Below are positions 1-5,626 of a DNA stretch of 5,626 nt, in pieces. The position numbers and the translations under genes were made by a program. The first letter of the stretch is position 1. Every line of letters begins with the position of its first letter. Below the pieces are notes generated by a model. That model ran no database searches. It was not told the origin of the DNA and was given only the letters and a program-made list of their open reading frames with translations. The DNA is from Planktotalea sp. (lineage in GTDB: Bacteria; Pseudomonadota; Alphaproteobacteria; Rhodobacterales; Rhodobacteraceae), in contig JAHEGL010000160.1 of assembly GCA_024645145.1 (NCBI GenBank), forward strand, positions 1 to 5,626, given 5' to 3'.

Positions 1-257
1 ACTTTCCGCAGTCTGTGCCGGGCATCGGCGCGGGGTCGATCCTCGTGTTTATCCTGTCCATTGGATACTACATCACGCCTGAATTGGTGGGTGGCACGAA
101 GGGTGTGTTCATCTCCAACCGAATTGCCTTCCATATTTTGTCATCGCTGAACTGGGGGCTCGCAGCTGCGCTTGGCACTATTTTGCTGGTGGTCGTGATG
201 GCGCTCTATTGGGCTTATGATAAGATTGTCGGCATCGACAACGTAAAGCTGGGATAA
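1..257 (+). CDS. ABC transporter permease, PotB-type, 3' part only
   Basis: This is the C-terminal 84 residues of an inner-membrane permease of a binding-protein-dependent ABC importer; the reading frame is open from base 3 and enters from outside the window. The visible start ([12 protein letters not shown]) matches the end of the EAA loop that docks onto the ATPase subunit in this family. It is followed by the segment [15 protein letters not shown], typical of PotB-like permeases for spermidine/putrescine and related compounds. Two hydrophobic segments are seen, roughly visible residues 9-30 and 50-72. The TAA stop lies 4 bases before the next permease gene, so the two are almost certainly one operon encoding the two membrane subunits. 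The ATPase and the periplasmic binding protein would be expected upstream. The substrate cannot be read from this fragment; polyamine is the family-level guess. Confidence 0.88.
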   Translation, partial: FPQSVPGIGAGSILVFILSIGYYITPELVGGTKGVFISNRIAFHILSSLNWGLAAALGTILLVVVMALYWAYDKIVGIDNVKLG

Positions 258-261
258 GATC

Positions 262-1440
262 ATGGTCGCACTTACACCGATTTCGCGCAAACCCATGTCC
301 TTCGTTGTGCCGACTGTCGCAGCTTCAGGCGCTTTGGCAGGGATTTTCGTTGGGGCCGCGCAAGGTTCTTCAATCTTAGGGTTTCTTATTGGCGCGGCGT
401 TGCTGGCGGTTATTGCCTTTTTAGTCATGCAAGACATTCTGCCTGAGCGTATGATGAAGTGGATCATTACCGCAGGCTTTGCGCTTGCTGGATTTGTCTT
501 GGCCGGTTTGCCAGCGCTTATCATTGGCGCGCTCTTTGGGTGGTTCTTCGGGTGGTTTGCTTATTTGCTTTTTGAAGGACGCTACCGTGGGAAAGTGCCG
601 CCGTATCTGACGTCTGGACAAGTTCTTTGGCACTTCACGTTTCGAGTGATTTGTGGCGCGATCTTTGTCTTTTTGATCACGCCTATCCTTGTTGTTATGC
701 CGCTGAGCTTTAATGCGCAGGACTTCTTTACATTCACGCAAGAGATGCTCCAATTTGATCCTGCGGGATACTCGCTTAAGCATTATCGCGATTTTCTGAC
801 CAACCCTGAATGGACGAATGCGGTTGCCAATTCGCTGCGCATTGCACCTGTCGCAACACTGTTGTCTGTGTCGCTTGGTACGCTTGCGGCGATCGGCCTA
901 AGTCAAAGCCACGTCCCAGGTCGGCGTGCGATTATGGCGATTCTGATTTCACCAATGATTGTTCCGTTGATCATTTCCGCGACAGGCATGTACTTCTTCT
1001 ATGCAAAGATCGGCATTATTGGCTCCTATTGGGGCGTCGTTCTCGCCCACACCGTGCTTGGTATTCCCTTCGTGATCATCACTGTGACTGCAACGCTTGT
1101 TGGCTTTGACAACTCATTGACACGCGCTGCGGCGAATATGGGGGCCGGTCCTGTTAAGACCTTCTTCAAGATACAGATGCCGTTGATCTTACCCGGTGTT
1201 ATCTCAGGCGGCCTGTTCGCGTTTATCACATCGTTCGACGAAGTTGTTGTGGTGATCTTTATTGGCTCGGCCAAATTGCAAACGCTGCCTTGGCAAATGT
1301 TCACAGGCCTGCGTGAACAGATCAGCCCAACTATTTTGGCGGCTGCGACGATCTTGGTGGGTATCTCTATAATCTTGCTAACGATTGTCGAAATGTTGCG
1401 CCGTCGCTCCGAGCGTTTGCGCGGTATGAGTCCGAATTAA
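262..1440 (+). CDS. ABC transporter permease, PotC-type, with extended N-terminal membrane region
   Basis: Second membrane subunit of the importer, 392 residues. The canonical permease part starts near residue 125 (TFRVICGAIFVFLITPILVVMPLSF) and has about six membrane segments. The cytoplasmic EAA-type loop lies at about 285-311 (TRAAANMGAGPVKTFFKIQ, then MPLILPG), followed by AFITSFDEVVVVIF, characteristic of PotC-like proteins. PotC proteins are usually about 260-280 residues, so this one is about 120 longer. The surplus is N-terminal and hydrophobic, with segments near 14-32, 36-56 and 66-104, the last possibly two helices. The start ATG is 4 bases after the previous stop, with only a weak GGGA at 251-254. 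An in-frame ATG at 295 is the main alternative and would still leave the extra segments. Polyamine or related small cations are the likely cargo class, inferred from family only. Confidence 0.9.
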   Translation: MVALTPISRKPMSFVVPTVAASGALAGIFVGAAQGSSILGFLIGAALLAVIAFLVMQDILPERMMKWIITAGFALAGFVLAGLPALIIGALFGWFFGWFAYLLFEGRYRGKVPPYLTSGQVLWHFTFRVICGAIFVFLITPILVVMPLSFNAQDFFTFTQEMLQFDPAGYSLKHYRDFLTNPEWTNAVANSLRIAPVATLLSVSLGTLAAIGLSQSHVPGRRAIMAILISPMIVPLIISATGMYFFYAKIGIIGSYWGVVLAHTVLGIPFVIITVTATLVGFDNSLTRAAANMGAGPVKTFFKIQMPLILPGVISGGLFAFITSFDEVVVVIFIGSAKLQTLPWQMFTGLREQISPTILAAATILVGISIILLTIVEMLRRRSERLRGMSPN

Positions 1441-1458
1441 TCCGACCTCATCGAAAAT

Positions 1459-1499
1459 AAAAAAAGCCGGCATCCCAAGGGAGCCGGCTTTTTTATTTT
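1459..1499. terminator. Bidirectional intrinsic terminator between convergent genes
   Basis: GCCGGC at 1466-1471 pairs with GCCGGC at 1483-1488. Between them TCC (1473-1475) can pair with GGA (1480-1482), leaving a small CAAG loop. A run of seven A's (1459-1465) precedes the stem and six T's (1489-1494) followed by ATTTT come after it. Read on either strand the structure is a GC stem followed by a T-tract, so it can end the permease operon (stop at 1440) and the convergent ilvE (stop at 1515). It fills most of the 74-base gap. Confidence 0.9.
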
Positions 1500-1514
1500 A
1501 TCTCTTCGGGCTGA

Positions 1515-2384
1515 TTATTCGCGCACGAGCTTTTCATAGGCTTCAGAAATCTCACGGGTCAGCGCACCAACTTCAAAGTTGTAATCACCGATCTGACCAA
1601 CGGGCGTGACTTCCGCAGCTGTACCAGTAAGCCAGCATTGCTCAAACCCTTCGACTTCTTCAGGCATGATCACACGTTCATTCACGGTGATGCCACGTTC
1701 TTGCAACATGTCGATCACTGTTTGGCGTGTGATGCCGTTAAGAAAGGCATCGGGCTTGGGTGTGTGCACTTCGCCGTCTTTCACGAAGAAAATGTTCGCA
1801 CCCGTCGCTTCAGCCACATAGCCGCGATAATCAAACATCATCGCATCAGAGCAGCCTTTGGCTTCTGCGGCGTGCTTAGACATCGTCGCGATCATATAGA
1901 GGCCCGCGGCCTTGGCTTGGGACGGCGCTGTCTCGGGGGATGGGCGCTTCCATTTGGCAATGTCGAGCTTTGCGCCCTTCATCTTGGCATCACCGTAGTA
2001 GTTGCCCCATTCCCAAACAGCTACAGCCATATGGACAGGATTTTTGGAGGAGGCGACACCCATGTCTTCACCAGCCCCGCGCCAAGCAACTGCGCGCACG
2101 TATGCGTCTTTGAGACCGTTGGCTTCCAAAGCGGCTGTTTTGGCGGCTTCGATTTCATCCACTGTGTAGGGAATATCAAAATCGATCAGCTTGCCTGATG
2201 CAATCAAACGCTTTGAGTGTTCACGCGATTTGAAAATCTTGCCCGAGTAGCAGCGCTCGCCCTCAAATACAGAGGATGCGTAGTGCATCGCGTGGGTCAT
2301 GATGTGCACATTGGCCTCACGCCATTCGACGAGATTGCCGTCCATCCAGATTTTTCCGTCGCGATCTGCATAAGATCCAGCCAT
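1515..2384 (-). CDS. ilvE: Branched-chain amino acid aminotransferase
   Basis: Cytoplasmic PLP enzyme of fold class IV that transfers the amino group between glutamate and the 2-oxo acids of leucine, isoleucine and valine. At 289 residues it has the usual family size. Visible motifs: HYASSVFEGERCY (34-46, substrate/PLP pocket), FKSREHSKRL with Arg54 (PLP phosphate side), Arg97 in YVRAVAWRG, the Schiff-base lysine Lys158 in SQAKAAGLY, GYVAEATGANIFFVKDG (188-204) with Glu192 facing the PLP pyridine, GITRQTVI (217-224), and the LTGTAAEVTPV signature (252-262). The start at 2384 is chosen because AAAGGAG (2391-2397 on the complement) sits 6 bases upstream and homologues start at this point. An ATG at 2420 would add 12 residues encoded across the intergenic palindrome and has no such site. 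The gene is divergent from the MarR gene and convergent with the permeases. The motifs fit IlvE better than D-amino acid transaminase or aminodeoxychorismate lyase of the same fold. Confidence 0.93.
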   Translation of the reverse strand: MAGSYADRDGKIWMDGNLVEWREANVHIMTHAMHYASSVFEGERCYSGKIFKSREHSKRLIASGKLIDFDIPYTVDEIEAAKTAALEANGLKDAYVRAVAWRGAGEDMGVASSKNPVHMAVAVWEWGNYYGDAKMKGAKLDIAKWKRPSPETAPSQAKAAGLYMIATMSKHAAEAKGCSDAMMFDYRGYVAEATGANIFFVKDGEVHTPKPDAFLNGITRQTVIDMLQERGITVNERVIMPEEVEGFEQCWLTGTAAEVTPVGQIGDYNFEVGALTREISEAYEKLVRE

Positions 2385-2390
2385 TGTGCT

Positions 2391-2397
2391 CTCCTTT
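2391..2397 (-). promoter_or_regulatory. Ribosome binding site deciding the ilvE start
   Basis: On the minus strand AAAGGAG is followed by 6 bases and then the ATG at 2384. It supports the shorter 289-residue protein over the in-frame ATG at 2420. Confidence 0.85.
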
Positions 2398-2414
2398 CTA
2401 TATTTCCATTTGTT

Positions 2415-2450
2415 GCGCAATTTATGACCGAAGTGGACATAATATTGCGC
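2415..2450. repeat. 36-bp imperfect palindrome in the divergent ilvE/petP intergenic region
   Basis: The left arm 2415-2429 pairs with the right arm 2435-2450. There are seven perfect pairs (GCGCAAT with ATTGCGC), a one-base bulge (T2443), five more pairs (TTATG with CATAA), one A/A mismatch (2427/2437), two further G-C pairs, and a 5-base loop (2430-2434). The outer end overlaps a perfect 8-bp palindrome TTGCGCAA (2413-2420). The motif TTGCGC recurs at 2445-2450, exactly 32 bp away (about three helical turns). It lies 31-66 bases upstream of the ilvE start and just upstream of the petP promoter. It could be a regulator-binding site or, if transcribed, a hairpin in the ilvE leader. The symmetry is plain in the sequence; the role is inferred. 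Confidence 0.7.
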
Positions 2451-2479
2451 CGAAACTGTGAATCGCTAACAGTCTGTTG

Positions 2480-2508
2480 TTGGAAAGTCAATAAAGCTGA
2501 CATATAAT
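2480..2508 (+). promoter_or_regulatory. Putative sigma70-type promoter of the petP-petR-deacetylase-xseB-ispA operon
   Basis: A perfect -10 hexamer TATAAT (2503-2508) lies 17 bp after TTGGAA (2480-2485), which matches the -35 consensus at four of six positions. Transcription would start near 2515, giving a short leader of about 20 bases before the ATG at 2534. A small inverted repeat, GTCA (2487-2490) and TGAC (2498-2501) with 7 bases between, lies in the spacer where a repressor could block polymerase. No equally convincing promoter was found for ilvE; ATAATA at 2439-2444 (TATTAT on the complement) is a weak -10 candidate inside the palindrome. Confidence 0.6.
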
Positions 2509-2533
2509 TTGCAAAACGATAGGGAGGGGTATC

Positions 2534-3040
2534 ATGTCAGATCGAAGTGCAGCCCAGCATAGCGATATGTTGTTGTTCCTGACAGATGAACAGTTACGCC
2601 AAGGGATCGAGGCAATGTTCTTTGCCTATCAGGGCTTTACCGCGGATCCAGATCGTATCCTGTCGGAGATGGCCTATGGGCGCGCGCATCACCGCGCTGT
2701 GCATTTCATCAATCGTGCCCCGGGGACGACTGTGAACAACTTGCTTGGGATTTTGGGTGTCACAAAGCAATCGCTCAACCGTGTCTTAAGAACCCTAATC
2801 AAGGACGGTCTGGTTGAAAGCAAAGTGGGCCGTGTGGACAAGCGCGAGCGCCATTTGTTTCTAACCGAAGCGGGTGCGGAGCTGGAGCGTAAACTTTCTG
2901 ACGCACAACGCGCGAGGATGCGCGCTGCGTATCGTGAAGCTGGTCCCGAGGCTGTGACTGGATTTCGCGCCGTACTTGAGGCAATGATGGACAAAGACAT
3001 GCGCCGCAAATCGCGCGCGCTCAAGGAAAGCAGTGTATGA
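2534..3040 (+). CDS. petP: MarR-family transcriptional regulator, PetP-like
   Basis: A 168-residue winged helix-turn-helix protein that should bind DNA as a dimer. The N-terminal part (about 12-60) is helical and would form the dimer interface with the C-terminal helices (about 115-155). The DNA-binding region runs about 64-113: TTVNNLLGILGVTKQS, recognition helix near 76-91, then the wing with DKRERHLFLTEAG (102-114), which matches the MarR DxRxxxLxLTxxG signature. A GGAGG core (2523-2527) 6 bases upstream supports the start. The stop overlaps the start of the response regulator gene (ATGA), so the two are translationally coupled. In Rhodobacter capsulatus a small regulator gene petP precedes the response regulator petR; the order and protein types here agree, so the symbol is given by analogy. 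Ligand and targets are not evident. It may regulate its own promoter or the divergent ilvE. Confidence 0.8.
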   Translation: MSDRSAAQHSDMLLFLTDEQLRQGIEAMFFAYQGFTADPDRILSEMAYGRAHHRAVHFINRAPGTTVNNLLGILGVTKQSLNRVLRTLIKDGLVESKVGRVDKRERHLFLTEAGAELERKLSDAQRARMRAAYREAGPEAVTGFRAVLEAMMDKDMRRKSRALKESSV

Positions 3041-3738
3041 GTGATCCCGACGCCCATCTTTTGATCGTAGACGACGACGAACGCATTCGTGGCTTGTTGC
3101 AGAAATTTTTGATGCGTCATGGATTTCTGGTGACGGCTGCACGCGATGCAGGTCATGCGCGTCGCATTTTGTCCGGCCTTGATTTCGATATGATCGTGAT
3201 GGACGTCATGATGCCGGGTGAAGATGGTGTGAGCCTCACGCGCGATTTGCGCAAAACCTCGAGCACGCCGATCTTGTTGCTTACCGCAAAGGGCGAGACA
3301 GAGAATAGGATCGAAGGTCTAGAGGCTGGTGCGGATGATTACCTCGCCAAGCCGTTTGAACCGAAAGAGTTGTTGTTGCGGATCAACGCGATCCTGCGCC
3401 GCATGCCAGAGGCCGAAGTGACAGACACAGCGCCTAAGGTCCTGCACCTTGGTCCCGTGCGCTATGATATCGAACGCGGTGAGATGTGGCATGGCGATGA
3501 CATTGTGCGCCTTACCGCGACAGAGTCGCAGCTGATGCGTATCTTCTCGAAACATGTGGGCGAGCCTGTAAGCCGTGTGCAACTCGTCGAAGACCTCGGC
3601 CGTGATCGTGGTCAAGCGCAAGAGCGCGCGGTGGATGTTCAGATCACCCGTTTGCGTCGCAAGATCGAAATGGACCCGAAGCAACCCCGCTATATGCAAA
3701 CTGTGCGCGGCGCTGGGTACATGTTGGCACCTGATTAA
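3037..3738 (+). CDS. petR: OmpR/PhoB-family DNA-binding response regulator, PetR-like
   Basis: A 233-residue two-component response regulator. The receiver domain (about 7-121) has the acidic pocket DDDE at 12-15, the phospho-acceptor Asp56 in IVMDVMMPGEDG, Thr83 in LLTAKGE, and Lys105 in LAKPFEP, so all key residues for phosphorylation are present. The C-terminal winged helix (about 137-230) shows LTATESQLMRIF, RAVDVQITRLRRKIE and the typical end YMQTVRGAGYML. AAGGAA (3023-3028) lies 8 bases before the ATG, which overlaps the MarR stop by 4 bases. No histidine kinase gene is adjacent in the window, so the partner kinase is encoded elsewhere or the protein is an orphan. In R. capsulatus, PetR lies near the cytochrome bc1 genes and was reported as needed for growth; the identification here is by sequence type and neighbour, not by alignment. 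Confidence 0.88.
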   Translation: MSDPDAHLLIVDDDERIRGLLQKFLMRHGFLVTAARDAGHARRILSGLDFDMIVMDVMMPGEDGVSLTRDLRKTSSTPILLLTAKGETENRIEGLEAGADDYLAKPFEPKELLLRINAILRRMPEAEVTDTAPKVLHLGPVRYDIERGEMWHGDDIVRLTATESQLMRIFSKHVGEPVSRVQLVEDLGRDRGQAQERAVDVQITRLRRKIEMDPKQPRYMQTVRGAGYMLAPD

Positions 3739-3759
3739 ATTCCCTTTTAGGAGAGCGCT

Positions 3760-4701
3760 ATGACCACAGCCCTCATCACCCATCCCGCATGTCTTGAGCA
3801 TATCACGCCCAACGGTCATCCTGAACAGGTCGCGCGGCTGGAATACATTTTGCGCGCGCTTAAGGATAAAGACCTTAAGCGTGTTAAAGCACCGATGGGC
3901 AGTGAAGATGACATCATGCGCTGTCACCCTGCGAGCCATATCACTGACCTGCGAAGCGCGCTGCCAAACGTTGGACATCGCCAGCTGGATGCGGATACGC
4001 ATATGTCGCCCGGTTCACTTGATGCAGCTTTTCGCGCTGTCGGGGCTGTGACCAAAGCTGTCGATATGGTAATGAGTGGCGAAGCAGGCAACGCCTTCGC
4101 CGCGATCCGTCCACCGGGGCATCATTGTGAAACAAGCACGCCGATGGGGTTCTGTCTGTTCGGCAATATGGCGATTGGGGCGAAGTATGCGTTGGAGCAT
4201 CATGGTCTCAAACGCGTCGCTGTTGTGGATTTCGATGTGCATCACGGCAATGGTACCCAGGATCTGCTTTGGAACGAAGCGCGTGCGCTCACGATCACGA
4301 GCCATCAAATGCCGCTTTGGCCTGGCACGGGTGAGCGGTCTGACAAAGGCGGGTTCGACAATGTTGTGAACTTGCCCATCGCTCCCTCTGGCAGCGGCGA
4401 CGAAATGCGCGCGCTTTATACGGCTGAAGTCTTCCCACGTTTGCGTGCTTTCAAGCCTGAAATGATCTTCATCTCTGCAGGCTTTGATGCGCACCAAGAT
4501 GACCCGCTTGCGAACCTCAATTGGTCTACCGGCGATTTCAAATGGCTCACGCAGGAGCTTTGCAAAATTGCAGGCGAAATTTGTCAGGGGCGTGTGGTCT
4601 CTGCGCTCGAAGGGGGCTATGATTTGGACGCGTTGGCCGATGCGGTCGCGGCGCATGTGGATGCATTGAGGGAGGCCAGCGGATGGGCGACACTAACGTA
4701 A
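3760..4701 (+). CDS. Histone deacetylase-family (class II-like) zinc hydrolase
   Basis: A 313-residue arginase/deacetylase-fold enzyme that removes acyl groups from amines. In bacteria the family covers acetyl-lysine deacetylases, acetoin-utilisation AcuC-like proteins and acetylpolyamine amidohydrolases. Motifs: HPACLEH (8-14) near the N-terminus, RPPGHHCETSTPMGFCLFGN (117-136) with the catalytic histidine pair His121/His122, VVDFDVHHGNGTQD (155-168) with zinc ligands Asp159 and His161, ISAGFDAHQDDPL (238-250) with zinc ligand Asp243, and EGGYD (284-288) with the transition-state tyrosine Tyr287. The active site therefore looks complete. No signal peptide is seen, so it is cytoplasmic. AGGAG (3749-3753) lies 6 bases before the ATG and 21 bases separate it from the response regulator. 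Its 3' end overlaps xseB by 19 bases. The true substrate cannot be told from sequence. Confidence 0.92.
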   Translation: MTTALITHPACLEHITPNGHPEQVARLEYILRALKDKDLKRVKAPMGSEDDIMRCHPASHITDLRSALPNVGHRQLDADTHMSPGSLDAAFRAVGAVTKAVDMVMSGEAGNAFAAIRPPGHHCETSTPMGFCLFGNMAIGAKYALEHHGLKRVAVVDFDVHHGNGTQDLLWNEARALTITSHQMPLWPGTGERSDKGGFDNVVNLPIAPSGSGDEMRALYTAEVFPRLRAFKPEMIFISAGFDAHQDDPLANLNWSTGDFKWLTQELCKIAGEICQGRVVSALEGGYDLDALADAVAAHVDALREASGWATLT

Positions 4702-4925
4702 GTGAAATGAGCTTTGAGCAAGCCATGGGCGAGCTGGAGCAAGTGGTCAGTCAGCTTGAGCGCGGCGATGTGCCTTTGGAGCAATCCATCACTTTATATG
4801 AGCGCGGCGCTGAGCTGAAAAAGCGTTGCGAAGCGAAGCTGAAAGAAGCCGAAGAAAAGGTCGCTGCGATCACATTTGACGGTGATGGCACCCCTAAAGG
4901 AACAACACGTGTCGAGGGTCTGTGA
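4683..4925 (+). CDS. xseB: Exodeoxyribonuclease VII small subunit
   Basis: An 80-residue protein of typical XseB size. It forms exonuclease VII with the large subunit XseA (not in this window), which degrades single-stranded DNA in repair and recombination. The diagnostic core is at 10-60: SFEQAMGELEQVVSQLERGD, PLEQSITLYERGAELKKRCE and a charged helix ending KLKEAEEKV, which together form the helical hairpin of the family. The tail after residue 63 is polar and variable. The start at 4683 is preferred because AGGGAGG (4669-4675) lies 7 bases upstream. An in-frame ATG at 4707 would still keep the domain but has no such site. The gene overlaps the deacetylase gene by 19 bases and ispA by 4, implying coupled translation. 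Confidence 0.93.
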   Translation: MGDTNVSEMSFEQAMGELEQVVSQLERGDVPLEQSITLYERGAELKKRCEAKLKEAEEKVAAITFDGDGTPKGTTRVEGL

Positions 4926-5626
4926 AACTGAAATCTGAAATGGCGGCGTGTTCGAGCGTGGTGGATCAGCATTTCAAGCAGGTCTTATCGACTTTTGCCG
5001 ACGCGCCTGTTGTGCAAGCAATGTGCTATGCGACCACTGGTGGAAAACGTCTGCGCGCCTTTCTTGTGCTGGAAAGCGCGCGTGTGTGCGGCGCTGATCG
5101 TGTCCGTGCCATTTGGCCCGCCTGTGCGATTGAAGCGCTACACGCCTACAGTCTTGTGCATGATGATCTGCCCTGTATGGATGATGACGATTTACGCCGG
5201 GGTCAGCCGACAGTGCATGTTAAATGGGACGATGCGACAGCTGTTCTATGTGGCGATGCGTTGCAAACGCTAGCGTTTGAATTGGTCAGTGATCCGGCCT
5301 GCCATGATGATCCATTTGTGCGCTCCACACTGGCGTTGACACTTGCACGCGCGAGCGGAGCTGCGGGTATGGTTTATGGTCAAGCACTCGACATTGCAGC
5401 GGAAAGTGCGGCGATGCCTTTAACGCTGGAGCAGATCACGGAATTGCAAAACGGTAAAACCGGTGCGCTTATTACATGGTCGGCTACCGCAGGTGCTATC
5501 CTTGCCAAAGCCGACACAGATGCGCTGAAAACCTACGGTGACGCGCTTGGCCTTGCCTTTCAAATTGCAGATGACATTCTGGATGTGACCAGCGACGCGG
5601 AGACCCTTGGAAAGGCTGCGCAAAAG
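4922..5626 (+). CDS. ispA: Farnesyl diphosphate synthase (polyprenyl synthetase family), 3' end cut by window
   Basis: The first 235 residues of a trans-prenyltransferase that condenses isopentenyl diphosphate with allylic diphosphates for quinone, carotenoid and cell-wall lipid carrier synthesis. The frame stays open to the last base; homologues are about 290-300 residues, so some 55-65 are missing. Motifs: GGKRLR (40-45), first aspartate-rich motif HDDLPCMDDDDLRRG (80-94) with the bacterial two-residue insert, GQALDI (153-158), NGKTG (167-171), and second aspartate-rich motif FQIADDILDV (213-222). Tyr76, five residues before the first motif, is the usual bulky stop for C15 product length, so FPP is inferred. 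The start is a GTG overlapping the xseB stop (GTGA), with GAGGG at 4914-4918. ATG at 4940 is an alternative without a clear ribosome site. In many proteobacteria dxs follows ispA; that lies outside this window. Confidence 0.93.
   Translation, partial: MKLKSEMAACSSVVDQHFKQVLSTFADAPVVQAMCYATTGGKRLRAFLVLESARVCGADRVRAIWPACAIEALHAYSLVHDDLPCMDDDDLRRGQPTVHVKWDDATAVLCGDALQTLAFELVSDPACHDDPFVRSTLALTLARASGAAGMVYGQALDIAAESAAMPLTLEQITELQNGKTGALITWSATAGAILAKADTDALKTYGDALGLAFQIADDILDVTSDAETLGKAAQK

Noticed and set aside
1441..1514. A small RNA gene in the gap between the permease and ilvE
   Set aside because: The only structure is the shared terminator and there is no room for a separate promoter and transcript.
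1638..2198. 186-codon open frame on the + strand opposite ilvE
   Set aside because: It lies fully antisense to a gene with clear aminotransferase motifs, shows no recognisable domain and is rich in His/Cys/Phe as expected for a shadow frame.
2385..2420. Longer ilvE start at the ATG at 2420, adding 12 residues
   Set aside because: The added residues (MRNKWKYRKEST) come from the ribosome-binding region and reach the edge of the palindrome. AAAGGAG is ideally placed for the ATG at 2384.
2415..2450. The ilvE/petP palindrome as an intrinsic terminator or an IS end
   Set aside because: No T-tract follows on either strand and no transposase or target duplication is near, so an operator or leader hairpin is the better reading.
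3319..4002. 227-codon open frame on the - strand across petR and the deacetylase start
   Set aside because: It crosses two well-supported genes on the opposite strand and has no family motif; it is explained by codon bias of the real genes.
4015..4656. 213-codon open frame on the - strand opposite the deacetylase
   Set aside because: It is antisense to intact catalytic motifs of the deacetylase, has no recognisable domain and is Arg/His-rich as in shadow frames.
4995..5273. 92-codon open frame on the + strand in the ispA region
   Set aside because: It is a different frame from ispA, which is continuous from 4922 to the window end with all prenyltransferase motifs.

Overview
The window looks like chromosomal DNA of an alphaproteobacterium, most likely a Rhodobacterales / Roseobacter-group member. 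This rests on three things seen by eye: the protein sequences resemble that group, the order MarR regulator - OmpR-type response regulator resembles the petP-petR pair known from Rhodobacter, and xseB is followed directly by ispA. GC content is moderate. I see no insertion sequence, phage gene, tRNA, rRNA or CRISPR array, and no stretch whose composition clearly differs from its neighbours. It reads as ordinary, densely packed core genome.

Left part (1-1440, + strand): the 3' end of one inner-membrane permease and a complete second permease of a PotB/PotC-type ABC importer (polyamine/opine/amino-acid-derivative class), 4 bases apart. The second permease carries an extra N-terminal membrane region of about 120 residues. 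A GC-rich hairpin with A- and T-tracts on its two sides (about 1459-1499) closes this operon and also serves the convergent gene.

Middle (1515-2384, - strand): a branched-chain amino acid aminotransferase (ilvE) with all key PLP-enzyme motifs. Its 149-bp intergenic region is shared with the divergent MarR gene. It contains a 36-bp imperfect palindrome (2415-2450) and a good sigma70-like promoter (2480-2508) for the rightward operon.

Right part (2534-5626, + strand): a tight gene train of MarR-family regulator (petP-like), OmpR/PhoB-type response regulator (petR-like), class II histone-deacetylase-like hydrolase, xseB (exonuclease VII small subunit) and ispA (farnesyl diphosphate synthase, cut by the window end). 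Junctions are a 4-bp overlap, a 21-bp gap, a 19-bp overlap and a 4-bp overlap, so they are probably co-transcribed and partly translationally coupled. This places two transcription regulators at the head of an operon that feeds DNA repair and isoprenoid synthesis. dxs would be the expected next gene past the right edge, but it is not visible here.

I did not find a clearly new biological system. The points most worth a second look are the palindrome in the ilvE/petP region, the MarR-response regulator-deacetylase-xseB-ispA linkage, and the N-terminally extended permease.
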